This document shows positions 36,501 to 47,312 of a stretch of 64,000 bases of DNA, piece after piece. The translations under genes and the position numbers were made by a program. The DNA comes from Sphagnum compactum (lineage: Eukaryota > Bryophyta > Sphagnopsida > Sphagnales): the NCBI GenBank assembly GCA_965153455.1, contig OZ234503.1, forward strand, positions 3,100,001 through 3,164,000, in the 5' to 3' direction. How positions within the stretch are numbered: the stretch's first letter is position 1; each line of letters begins with the position of its first letter. Below the pieces are notes generated by a model. That model saw nothing but the letters and a program-made list of their open reading frames with translations. It did no database searches and had not been told where the DNA came from.

Positions 36501-37720
36501 AATTTGTTTTTCCACCTAATCAAAAAATTGTATGTTCCTATTCCAATAAGACTTCATTTGCAATTGGTTACACATTTTCACGTCAATGAAGATTGGGGGT
36601 GCAAACAGGATAACATGAATCACACCCGCCTACTTTTTGACTACTTTTGGGATTGAATTGTGGGGAATATTTTTAGAATATTCTTGGAATGTTCTTGAAA
36701 AATTCCTCGAAAAAATCTTTAAAAAGTTTTAAATTTTTCTTCATACTATTTTATTAAGGTTTATGTTAAAATTTTGGAAAAAAATGTCTTTTACAAAAAA
36801 ATTCACATCCATTTACAAGTTATTTTATTGCTTAAAAACAAGAATTACAATGTTTAATGAGTGTTTTCGTTAATTTTTTACTCATTGGATTAATTGCAAA
36901 TTAATTCACATGTTCCCATGATATATTAAAAATACAACTATATAAACAAATCTTACAATTTCAACATCAATTTAAATTACGACTTTAAAACATGAAAAAA
37001 CCAAGTAAGTGTTACACTTGTTATGGTATGTGTTATTGTGACTACACCCTTGGATGATGATCAAATCTCACACCATCCCTCCAAATTATTACATACTTTG
37101 GAGCTTTGAAAATAACACCTGCATTATTGGCAGAGCTTAAATAGGCATGATGTAACCTTGCTAAACAATGTTTATTCCCTTTTCATACATTATCCCATGA
37201 GGATTTAAAATTATCCATTGAGTACACACATTCTTCAATATTAATGACTACCTCAATGCTTCCCACACCATTTTTTTTAATTTTGGTAATTCACCCAATT
37301 TCACACACAAATGATTCGTCTTCTTAGGCTTCCACCATGTTGAAGTCTCCACATACAAACCATTTACAATCCTTCAAGTTTTTATGATAAAACCCTCCTT
37401 AGGTGATCCCATAACTGACAATGATATGAAAAACCATTAAGAGCCTAAACATTCAAGATGTTCACATCTCTTCCAAGGAGACCTTTCAACCTCAACCGCT
37501 ATGTTATGTTATCAAATGTTGTGTCATGTTTCGTGACCAATTTAATCCATTTGTTGTCCATAAGTATGAATGTTGCCCCGACAGGTTCCTTGGTCATTAA
37601 AATGGTTCATATATTTTGGTGATGCCTTTGTCACCAAACACCTTATCCATTTCTAGATGTGGTTGCCCAAATTCATCTCTCTAAGTGTAGGGTGAAAACA
37701 CACTACAATGGCCAAATAAT
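33600..37720 (-). pseudogene. Decayed L1-type LINE: endonuclease and reverse transcriptase
   Basis: Read on the minus strand, the domains fall in the order of a plant non-LTR retrotransposon ORF2. The endonuclease (about 37720-37030) shows WFVCGDFNMVEA (GDFN motif), SSWDN, LARLHHAYLS and FDHHPRV. A linker with NLMEDIKAKGIEV follows. Next comes the pre-RT region with NYILDNVLLTHETID, then RT motifs FLKAYDKVPWEF (about 35066-35115) and SYFANDSSLMLWGDEENVDK (34766-34822), where the second catalytic aspartate of the usual FADD box is asparagine-shifted to FAND. C-terminal sequence continues to about 33620 (VGMRSKKFTRWRKRDNAF). Stops and frameshifts are frequent, an AT-rich insertion sits at about 35830-36160, and a MITE is nested at 34411-34564. 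It is clearly dead. The ends are approximate and no target duplication was found. Confidence 0.8.
34411..34564. mobile_element. CACTA-type MITE nested in the LINE, TSD CAT
   Basis: A 154-bp element begins CACTACTACAAAA and ends TTTTGTTGTAGTG, the terminal form of plant CACTA (En/Spm) elements. It is flanked by exact 3-bp duplications CAT (34408-34410 and 34565-34567), the size expected for this superfamily. The interior repeats CATTCACTAAAACCAATGAA-like phrases and encodes nothing. Its position inside decayed LINE sequence dates it after the LINE insertion. It would depend on a transposase supplied elsewhere. Confidence 0.85.
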
Positions 37721-38130
37721 GTTGTTATGAATATTGTTTTTTGAAATTGTGTGACTTTCAAGTTCCACCAAGCCAATATTAAAATAAGGTAGTTCAATTA
37801 CCAAATAATGAAATTATCAAAGGAAATTAAATTTTTTGATTAATATTAAATGATTAAAGAATGTATTTTTGAAAAAATAGAACCTATAATATATACTACA
37901 AAGTGCAAATATATTCTAAAATTGATTCAAATAATTGCAAAACTTGATGAAACATTTAATTATATATATTGAATATGAGTTGATTGTACCATTTCAATTA
38001 TAATTGAAAAGTTTGACTCATGTGATTTCACAAAAAAAATCTAGACATGTTTTTTTTAAACAAACATAAGTGGCTTTAGAAAAAATATTAAAAGATTACT
38101 TTCATTTGAAAAATAACAATAATTTTGTTG
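37721..38130. other. AT-rich spacer, no gene seen
   Basis: Lies between the LINE endonuclease end and the CCTAGGTAG array. Nothing recognisable. An upstream LINE ORF1 would be expected here but is not visible. Confidence 0.4.
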
Positions 38131-38149
38131 GAGGCCTTTGTATCAAAAT

Positions 38150-38425
38150 TCATTAGGTAAATTAAGCAACCCCTAGGTAGGCATTTAAGTAACCTTGGTA
38201 GCCCTTAGGTATGTTTTTAAATACCATAGGTAACTTAAGCAACCCCTAGGTAGGTTTTTAAGTAGAATTTAACTAGTCCTTAAATAACCCCTACGTAGTT
38301 TAAACAACCCTTACGTAGGCCTCTAAGTAACGTCAATAGCCTTTAGGTAGTCTAAATAACCCTTAATGAACCCCTAAATAAGACATAGGTAGCCTATGCA
38401 GCCTTTTAAGAGCCCCTAGCTAGCC
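38150..38425 (+). repeat. Degenerate CCTAGGTAG tandem array, left block
   Basis: The phrase AAGCAACCCCTAGGTAGG and relatives (TTTAAGTAACC, CCCTTACGTAGG, CCTTTAGGTAG, CATAGGTAGCCTATG) recur every 20-30 bp. CCCCTAA strings resemble the plant telomere complement CCCTAAA, but the unit is longer and irregular, so I read it as an old short-unit satellite. Confidence 0.7.
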
Positions 38426-38790
38426 TATATCACAAATTTACAAGCTTCATGGGTTCATTTTAAATTTGTGTGAAATTTATTATTTCATAGGTTTGTATTA
38501 TTTAAACATGATTATTGCACATTTATTAAACATGGAAGTCATGCGCACAACTTTCATGTGTAAACAATAGAAATAGACATACAACATCCATGTCTAAACA
38601 ATACAAAAAGGCATATGACATTCATCTCTAATTGATGTGCATGACATCAATGTTCAAACAATACAAATAAATGAATTAAATTCATATCTATTCCATACAA
38701 ACCTATGAAAAAAATAATTCACACAACTATTATTGCCAAGTCATGACCCATGAAGTTTGTGATGTAGGTGGCCTATGCAACTTTAATTAG
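38425..38790. mobile_element. Foldback element splitting the CCTAGGTAG array
   Basis: The left arm (about 38429-38496; ATCACAAATTTACAAGCTTC then TTCATAGGTTTGTATT) is inverted at about 38692-38768 (TACAAACCTATGAA, then CCATGAAGTTTGTGAT). The inner region has three imperfect copies of a CATxxCTAAACAATACAAA-type phrase. CCTAGGTAG-type sequence resumes on the other side, so the element appears to have inserted into the array. Arms are diverged and no clean target duplication can be defined. Confidence 0.6.
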
Positions 38791-39185
38791 ACCCCTATAT
38801 ATGCCCTTAACTAACCAAAGTAACCTAAGTACCCTCTAAGGTAACCTAAGCAACACCTAGGTAAGACCCTAAGTAGCTTAGGGTAGGTTGAGTATGTCAT
38901 TCAAATGGAATAGAAAAGATGATTATTAAAATGTAGTTACATTTTCTGTTATTTTTTATAACAAATTGGTGCGATGGTAAGGACTTGGCCATTTTATATG
39001 GAGGTGCTGAGGTTTGAATCCTTATTCTTGCAACCTATTTACTTTATTTTCAACTAAGTAGTTTATGTGGCTAATCTAAGTTAAAGTGTTTAACCTATGC
39101 CACCTAGGCTTTTACCTAGTCCATGTTTTTAGCCTAGGTGACCTAACTAGGTAGGTTAAATGGCCTAGCCTAGGTTTTGACATGT
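38790..39185 (+). repeat. Degenerate CCTAGGTAG array, right block, with SINE-like insert
   Basis: The CCTAAGTA/CACCTAGGTAAG pattern resumes at about 38800-38890 and again at 39080-39180. Between them, at 38967-39021, an A-box-like TGGTGCGATGGT and a B-box-like GGTTTGAATCC about 44 bp apart suggest a tRNA-derived SINE. No target duplication could be defined for it. Confidence 0.5.
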
Positions 39186-39656
39186 TGCCATGTCACATGA
39201 ATAGGTGTCATGGGATGAATGGCTAAATTTAAATGGATATATATTATTATATCTTTGTTTTTTGAATATATGTTAATCCAATGAAAAAAAATGAATGATC
39301 AAAATATAATTATATGTTTTATATGACTGTGATCATGATCATGAATGGAAGTTTTGGCTAAGGACAAAAATACAACTAGTGGATAAATGAGCTATAGATA
39401 TTGTCTAACTAGTCATGTAGTCAATTATGTCACTTATGACTACAAACTCAATCATGGGTGTAATATGTAATGTTTTGGTGTAGTGTTTTAGGCAAATTAT
39501 TCTCCTTTTTAACAAATGGCATTTTAAAGACATCATCCATTTCTTTAAATTCTTGTCCCACCATCTTTTCATTGTTAGAGCACAAATTTAGTGACAATTT
39601 TTGTCAATGTTTTTATTTCACATATTTACTTCAAATCAATATTTTTGTATATAAGT

Positions 39657-39870
39657 AATAAGGTTAGGTAATCATTAAGTAGGTTGAAGATAGCTTGGCA
39701 AGTACTTTGTAGGAGATAAAAGTTAAATAGGTAGGTAGGTAAGTGGTTAGGTATGTATGTAGAAGATAGCGGGTGGGTGGTAGGAGGTAAGTAAGTAAGT
39801 GGGTAGGTAGGAGTAGGAGGTACATATGTAGGTTGGCAAGAAGGAGGTACATTGGTAGGTATGTGTGACT
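39657..39870 (+). repeat. Second GTAG-rich simple-sequence tract
   Basis: Interrupted GTAG/GTAAG runs and AGGAGGTA phrases, similar in composition to 29895-30245 but without clear higher-order units. Long leucine/threonine/proline/tyrosine frames on the minus strand come only from the repeat. Confidence 0.75.
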
Positions 39871-42475
39871 TTATATGAATTCTCTTGTGAGATGTTTCAA
39901 TAGCTCGACATGGCAAACCCCACAAATGTGCAATCTAATAGTTGAACATTTATTTAAGGAATCAAGAATCTCAACAAGTAACTAGCTTAGGCTAAAAAAC
40001 CATAGACAATTCACAAATATGAGCTTATCCAAGAAACATAAACACAAACAAACATGAACAATGAAAAGATAAAAAATAAACCCAAAACTTTATTAATGGG
40101 GGTGTTTCTTAAATTAAAATCATTTTTCTTCCTTAAAGTAATTGTTAGCTTTACCTAGTTGAAAAACACTACCTAATAAACATGTGAATTTGATGATAAC
40201 AAAGAGGATTGAAATATATGCAATCAGTCTGCATAGTTTGATTCATCTTTCTAGAGCCCTTCCCCTTGCTTTTCCCCCTTGTTCTTTTCATCTTCATGGA
40301 AGACACTAAAACTTTCAGTTATGGGTAAAGCTCAAGGTTTTGGGATTTTTTTAATGTAAATAATTACTTTGAATTTTTTTTGCCATAACCATCGGGTGTA
40401 ATGGGAAAAAATTAAAAAAAAATTGTTTCACTTATAAGCATTTTGTTTTCTGAAAAGCCATGTCAAATAGCTAAGGAAAAAGTGTGTGGGGTAACATGCC
40501 CTTTAATTACACTACAAAAGTTTAAGTAGGCCTTTGTTGGTGTTGGATGGTTAACCAAGTGTGAAAGGTTAGAACTATTGATTCTATATCCATGTTAGTA
40601 ACAACCAAATTGAAATTAGGTCTAATTTTTGAAACCAGTTTGAAAACCAAAATCAACATTTATATATTTGAAAAGTTGGACCCAAAATTGGATTTCTGAT
40701 CTCATTCAAGTGTGAACTGAAACTAAGATTTTTGAAAATATATATCAGGAAGAAAAGACTAAAATTGGTGGATGAGCTAGGGGTTACAAAAAGTGAACTA
40801 CTAATTCCAATCCAAATTACCTACAATGAAACATGGTCTAAATTTTAGAACCAAAATCAGAATTTATTGTTTTGAAAAATTGGACTTAGAACCAGATTCT
40901 TGGATTCTGGTTATGTGTGGAACTAAAATTAATCAATTTATTTTTTTAAACTAGAACTAGAGGTTTTTCAAAAAGGTGAAGAATCATCCAACACTAGTCT
41001 TTACATGATAAAACACAAGCTTGCCATTTTTGAAGAAAATTTTGAACATAATTTCCATAACATGCATTCCATTATATGGAGGTGATGCGCAACCTTTTTT
41101 TTTGTGGCAAAAAATCACCAAAAGGTGACAAATGTGAAGGCCTTGTAATAGCCCTATTATAAAATTGAAGTTAAAAATAAGGTGAAATTGCCTAATCCAC
41201 CTACTCCCAAGTGGGTGCATCAGCACCCTTTAGAAACCCTAAACCATTTTATTGCCGTTGGTTCTATCCCTATTGTCATTTAATCACCAACATCATGTCC
41301 ATTTCACAAGAACATTTCGCCATCATGTTATGTAGTGATAAACTTTGTCACCAACACTAAAACAACAATAGAGTAGACATCACCAACATCTTGCAACACT
41401 AGCACAACTAGAATTCGCCAATTGACATATTTTTACATTGGGATTTTATAGGTAATGAGATCCATATACATGGTGATGGTAGTTTCAAAAAAGGTTGGTC
41501 TCATGGATTTTGAGAGCTTACGGTTGGATTGGATTTGGAGCAAATTAGGATTTGGAAATCGAGAGTTGACTTGGGAGAGATTTGGTGTACGAATTGGTCT
41601 AACAACTACTTGCAAGTTACAACAATCAATGAAATGTTATGAAACAAGGTTCAAAATTATGTCAAATTCCAAAATGCTATCACTTTCAATCATTAGACTT
41701 GTAGGTATGGCTTTGGTGACCAAATTTCTAAATTTTTAAGTTCATGTTTTTTCTTCCAAGTTATACATTCGAAGCTTACTATTTTTAATTTTGCAAATCA
41801 AGCTTTTGGATTTCAAGATTTGGAACTTGGAACTCGTTGAAATATGAATGGTCATTTGAGTTTCAAAAGCTAAGGTTCAAGTCTCAAGCTTCATTGTGGA
41901 GGATTATGTGCACGATTCAACAAATCAGCACATTGTAGTCTTTCATTGCTTAGGTTCTTGAAACCTTCATTCATCATTTGATTCTCAACTAGATGCTGAA
42001 AATTCCATGTTCATTACACCATCTTCTTCAATATTTGAGGTTTGTAGTTCCTTCCACCTTTTGGTTTGATTTCTTTTCCCATCTTTGATTTTCAATGTAT
42101 GAACAATTAAGGCTTAGTTACGGTCAAGGTTTCAAAATTCAAAACATTTTGAAAATTTGCTTGTATGATCTCACTTTTAAACTTTGTGGATTTTTTATTT
42201 TTTTGCAACTTTTTTGTATTTTTAAGGTTTGGAGCTTGTTTCTAAACTTTTTAAGTCTTTTCAATTTTATAAGCTTTTGGAATCAAAACCTTGCTATAAA
42301 TGTTTTCAATTGTTGCACTAGTAAACACCATGGCCCTTCTCCAAATTCCCAAAAACTTCAAATTCAAGCCTCTTTACCTTTTGTTGCTTCAAAATGGAAT
42401 TGGGTTATCTTTTTCATCACCATTATTTGATAACAACCCACCCATTATCTTGTCTGATACATCTATTAAAGATGT
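39871..42475. other. AT-rich intergenic DNA, no gene recognised
   Basis: Frames at 41455-41739 and 42095-42430 are open for about 95-110 codons but lack a recognisable motif or splice context. A CACTACAAAAG string at about 40509 resembles a CACTA-type end without a partner. Confidence 0.4.
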
Positions 42476-43369
42476 ATGCAAGTAGAATTTTTAAGAAAAT
42501 GGGAAGCTTAATGAAGGCTCCAAATTTTTCTAAGATCCTTTGGCTAAGTCTATTGTTGATGATAAAGGGGAAGTTCATTAGGTTAAGGTTTAGATGTGCA
42601 TATCATGCTAGTCACTAGAAATGCAAAGTTTCCATGCTTGGTTTTGATGCAAATTCTTATTACATGAACAAAAATTCTATGCATTCCAAGAATGAAAGGT
42701 AATACATTATTGGTCAAAAACCTTTTGGGTGAAAGCATGTTAAAGTATACAATTAAATGTCCTTGATTTATAATCTAGAGTAAAAAATGAGATAGTTTTT
42801 GACAAAAACACAATTTAAAATTCATTTGAAACCATGGTGCCTTCCATGGGTTTATATTAAATTAAATACAAAATTTGAGAAACTTTGGAATAATAAAAGT
42901 AGGGTACAAGTATTTTTGAATTTGATTGGTCAATATGGTGTTCAAAAGTACTTTTTCATTAGAAAATTTAATGAAATAATTTTTGTAAAGTTATAACATA
43001 AAGATCATTGTATATTCAAAGGAAGGAAATAAATAAATTTTACTTTCCCTTTGGTAGAATATATTTAACACATACTTGAAACAAATGTTACACACAAAAA
43101 GTAGGCTTCAAAACCTACTTACATTTATTAAAAACACTTGAAACCTATTTTTCCAATATAAAATTTAGAAATTAATTCATAGTAGTGAAGAAGTAACTTT
43201 TTTTTTTAATCATTTAAGTAAAAATATTAAATGTATAATATTTTATGATGGGCTTTGGTTTTATTTCTTGTTAGTTTAACAACTAAATTACCAAGGTAAT
43301 TGAATTGTATACTTTACCATGCTTTCACCCTTCTATCTTGGACCTACTTTAGTATGATATTCCTTTTGA

Positions 43370-45195
43370 ACACACACGGAAGTATGTCAAATTTGCTACT
43401 CTTTATCACATCCTTATTCACGGTCGTCTAATAACTAATTTTGAAAGCTTCAAAATCTTATTTTAGATGCTCATTAGAGTGAAGAATATTCAAAGGAAAC
43501 ATTAGAGTGATCCATTTAGTTGGGGCATGGCAAAGGTCAGGCATAGTGTGTTACTAGATGCTAGCAAAGCTGCATTTGCATATGTTGCTTACATTAACAA
43601 TTTTGTTGATGAAGTCACGACAATTGAAAATATTCAATGTTTATCCATCCATTTGTATGTTGTTCAATCTTGGAAGAGGATTCCAACCTTTGTGATGAAA
43701 CAATTGGGGTCCTTGCCACTTCTAATAACATATTTGCTTTGATGTTTGATGTTTGTTTGGATTTTGATGGCCTAGGATTAGAAGAAATTGGGAGCTAAGT
43801 TTGTCAGCATGGGTTATGATGGGAGTAATGTATTTTAAGGCGATCGAGTTAGTGTGACACTATAGTTCAAAGAAAAAAAAACTCATTTTCTCATCAAAGT
43901 CCACTATTTTGTTCAGACAAAGTTGGCAGTGGTCACTTTGTCGGAACTGGATATAGTGTGTTGATTAGAATGTATTTTGCAAGCACTATATGCTTTCTTT
44001 GTTCATTGTCCAAAGAAATTTTTGGAATTTCATAAACTTGCTTAGTTGATCACCATTAAGGGGAACAAATTATTCAAGAATGTGAAAACCCATGGGATTT
44101 TTATGTTTTTTTTAACAACAGGGGTTTTTGCAAAATATTGGTTTTTCAGTGTCAAAATGTATGCAAAAAATTCCAAAAGCGATGCAACCTTAAAGAATTT
44201 GAATTTTTTAATGTGATGTTGAGCTCATTCTTAGGCTTTCATGTATTTTTTCAATGCTTTAGTGTGTGCATGCATTGATCAAAATTGCACAAAACAAAGA
44301 TGTGTTCATGTGCAATTTTGTGGAGTTCATCAAACTGGCCCAACAGGAGCTATATTGGTTTTATTGCGATCTTTATGCCAAGTATGAAATTTTGGCATTT
44401 GATGAGTTTAATTCAATCCAAGCTTTAACTAGTAGACCCTTCCTTTGAGCTGGTTTTTTGATTTGAATGGTGGAAAGGACGTTGTATACCTTGCATTTTC
44501 ATTTGTTGACCATAAGTACTTTATTTACCAATCCCATGTTGATGGTGGTGGAGAAAAGCAACCTATCTCCAAAGATGTTTTTAACCAAGCCATAAGCAAG
44601 GTAAAAGATGAATACAAAGGTGTAGTTCAAGGACTTATTTCTGAGCTTGAATGCCCCTTCCCACAATATGAAGTGATGATAGCCTTGGGTGTGATATATC
44701 ACCAATTCTAGGCTATGAATGGATTAGAAGTATGGGAAAATTTCCACACTTACTTGAATGTGTTGAAAGCCACATTTGGTCTAGTTTGCAAAGTGGGTGA
44801 AAATGGGGAAATTTTGCTTCCTTTGTTTTCAAGTTAGAACCTTGATGTGTAGACTTGTTTTTTCAAGGTCACCATGCTGCATAATGCAGAGTCAATTCAA
44901 CCTTGTTATGCAATTTTGGCGCAATTTTTTTGCATTTTCCAACTTTAACCATTAACTATCAAAATACATTAAGTTGGCTGAGATTGTTGTTGTCCAAGAG
45001 CTAGGTCTTGTTGAAGATGAATGTACATTTAACACCATAAGTTTCATGAAAAATAGATAATGAAATCGACTTAAAACACACTTGGATTTATGCACTAGAT
45101 TTTATAACCAACTTTTTTTTACTATGCATAATTTCCGTATGAGCAAGCCATTGCCAAGTGGGTTGGCAAAGTTTACTATTGTGCAAATGTGTAAG
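43370..45195 (+). pseudogene. hAT transposase remnant, ZNF862-like (DUF4371) type
   Basis: Across plus-strand frames the order matches the hAT-derived ZNF862-like proteins common as repeats in plant genomes. It runs FATLYHILIHGR-like start, WGMAKVRHSVLLDASKAAF, CLSIHLYVVQSWKRIPTF, GSKFVSMGYDGSNVF, LQALYAFFVHCPKKFLEFHK, NKLFKNVKTHGIFM, LIKIAQNKDVFMCNFVEF, LSWFFDLNGGKDVVYLAFSF and ISELECPFPQYEVMIALGVI. It ends with the dimerisation region IVVVQELGLVEDECTFNTIS and NRLKTHLDLCTRFYN to about 45195. More than ten stops or shifts break it. A possible N-terminal zinc-finger part lies at about 42480-42700 (IVDDKGEVH, then CAYHASH), separated by AT-rich filler. Terminal repeats were not found. Confidence 0.75.
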
Positions 45196-45598
45196 TGATA
45201 GCATCGATATTCTTGGAGCTTTGCAAAATGCACATCTAAGTTCCAAACCAAATTTGGATGTTTTGGGTGTCACGATTTTGATGTTATGATTCATGAGTCA
45301 CTTTGTTCATATATAAATTGCCTTATTTTTATTTCAATCATTTGGTGAGTTTGGTTTTGTTACATTTTTTTTTGTCTTGCATTGGGTTGTTCAATTTGTG
45401 CCTATCTTTTTCCACATTCTAGTGAATTTTTTCAAGAGGTGCATATCATTTGAGCTCTTGGGATGGTTTCAAAGATTGAATGAATGAAACAAAGGGAGTG
45501 TTCAATGAATGATATTAGTTTATCACAAGTTTGTTATTGATGTACTCAATTTACAAGATTTAAAAAGTAAAAGTGGCTTTAGGTCAGGTGACAACTCT

Positions 45599-45624
45599 CC
45601 CCCCCCCCCCCCCCCCTTTTTTTT
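45599..45624 (+). repeat. C18-T8 homopolymer junction
   Basis: Eighteen C (45599-45616) are followed directly by eight T. Together with the G14 run at 483-496 these are the only long G/C homopolymers in an otherwise AT-rich window. True length may be affected by sequencing error. Confidence 0.85.
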
Positions 45625-45904
45625 GGGTTCTATTGTCTTTCAAGCTAATTGTTTGTTTACAATTCCAGGCCACATGGTCTTGAAATGACGAATTAATCTC
45701 AAATTGGTTTTCTACAGATGGATTTCGACTCAATCAAGGAAATAACATTTAGAGTCTCCAATTTTATTTTATTTTTGCAAATGGTCTTCATTGAGGTTTT
45801 GGTTCTATCCATGGCATTTTCATGGAATATTTTGTTGTCCATGCCACATGGTAGATTCAAATGATGAATGTTGTAAAATTTATTTTCTAATTTGTCTTAG
45901 GTGT

Positions 45905-46050
45905 AGGAAGAGCTTAAGCTCCAATGGGCAACACTTTTAAGGGGATTGGGGTTCAAATCCCCTTCAAACTACTTGAGATATAATTTGAGTGTCCACTGAT
46001 TGTCGTGAATGTTGATTTTCCAGGTGTATCCTACTCCAATCCACTAAATT
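45905..46050 (+). mobile_element. Probable tRNA-derived SINE
   Basis: A near-perfect B box (GGGTTCAAATCCC, 45949-45961) lies about 40 bp downstream of an A-box-like GAGCTTAAGCTCC (45910-45922), the spacing expected of a tRNA head. The following sequence is not tRNA-like, so this is a SINE and not a tRNA gene. End and target duplication are not resolved. Confidence 0.5.
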
Positions 46051-46516
46051 TCAGAAATTCGCATAATCTAATGTTGCTGATTTGTCCTTGGATTAAAGTT
46101 TTATTTGTAAGCTCTTTTCAAATTTCAATGCTTTTAAGCTGATTAGTTCTTACAAACACAACCCATTTGGGCTCTTAGCAGATGTAGCCAAATGTAATCC
46201 CTTGACAACACACATGTCGTAAATCACAAGTATTCTAATTATAGCCACTCTGTAGACATGTGTCTGCATGACATCTCGCCATCTGGCCACTCATTAGAAT
46301 AAACAATTGGCCAAGTCAGCCCTAAACCCCCACACACATATTTAGCCATCTATGCTATTTGAGGCCTTAGTTGTGTAGCCACATTAGCAACCAGTTATAA
46401 TTGAAAAAAAAAAAGGGCTGGTGGTGATGGGGGCTGCTGTCTCCTCCCCCTATGGGGTTCTCACCCATCAGATGGCGGGGTCCAGAATTTGCCCACCCAT
46501 CTAATCGACAGCCTAA

Positions 46517-46887
46517 GAGCATCTCCGGTGGTGATCCGTATATGATCTTGCACAGTAAAATTGGATGAAGAAAAGTCTAAAGATGCTGGTTTGGATCAAG
46601 AAGAACATTCGTTTTAGCTCAGCAACATTTTACAGTTTACGGTGGCTAGAGGCCCAGCAGAAGAGAATCGTTTAATAAAGATTATCTGACTTATGGTCAG
46701 TGTATCTGATTGGTCCATCGTAATGATTGGTCTAGGTGGTCTGCTAGGAGTAGTCCCCACCTATTTCCTCCTGTCCCAGTTTCAGTTTAATGGGTGGGGT
46801 TGCAAAAAAAAAAACGTAAATAACTAAACTTGGATGTGAAAAATAATCTTGCAAGGTCACACATACTGAGCACCACTGGAGATGCTC
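46517..46887. mobile_element. Tourist/Harbinger-like MITE, 371 bp, TSD TAA
   Basis: Imperfect inverted ends of about 40 bp start GAGCATCTCCGGTGGTG on the left and, on the opposite strand, GAGCATCTCCAGTGGTG on the right. TAA immediately flanks both sides (46514-46516 and 46888-46890). A 3-bp TAA/TTA duplication is the hallmark of PIF/Harbinger elements, whose small non-autonomous forms are the Tourist MITEs. The interior is non-coding and contains CCAAT-type motifs (ATTGGTCC, ATTGGTCT). A decayed inverted relative lies at 27427. Confidence 0.85.
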
Positions 46888-46899
46888 TAAGGGACTGCA

Positions 46900-47312
46900 C
46901 AGCTGGGTTGGGGAAAGCTGCAGAGCTGATCGGAGTGATTGTCCCTACCTTATAAAGGCACCTCACATCACCAACACTCATTGGGACCTAGAGTCCGATT
47001 CCCATTGGGTGGAGGCAAAAGAATTGAATAAAAACCCCATGGAAGGAACCTTTTGTATTTTTGCAGATGTTATTCCATCTGTTTTTTACCAAGAAGGAGA
47101 CGACATACCGGTAGTGTTGTCCATCCATGCTCGAACCAGGGTTACATGTCTGGCTGTATTTATCAAAGCAGGTTTGAAATTTTGTGGAAAAGTGCAGAAG
47201 GAATGTTTGCAAAAACTAAGGCAACAAACAACACATGTCGCCAGTGTTGGCTGCCACTATTTTTTGGCCTGGACTAATGGCCCTTCCTAAGAACACCCTT
47301 ACCTATTTATAT
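46900..47312 (+). other. GC-richer unassigned block with one 94-codon frame
   Basis: A frame at 47009-47290 reads protein-like phrases (FADVIPSVFYQEGDDIPVV), but its first codon is GTG, not ATG, and no family is recognised. Its 3' part (47251-47310) recurs nearly unchanged at 53670-53728, which favours a dispersed repeat over a gene. Confidence 0.3.
47251..47310 (+). repeat. 60-bp dispersed repeat, copy A
   Basis: This stretch contains CTGCCACTATTTTTTGGCC and GCCCTTCCTAAGAACACCC. It is almost identical to 53670-53728 (copy B), with a few one-base differences. Sequence outside the shared block does not match. Confidence 0.8.

Noticed and set aside
39626-39925. 99-codon minus-strand threonine/proline/leucine frame
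   Set aside because: Translation of GTAG-like repeats.
45949-45961. tRNA gene suggested by a perfect B box
   Set aside because: No cloverleaf can be drawn around it. The acceptor stem and anticodon arm are missing, so a SINE head fits better.
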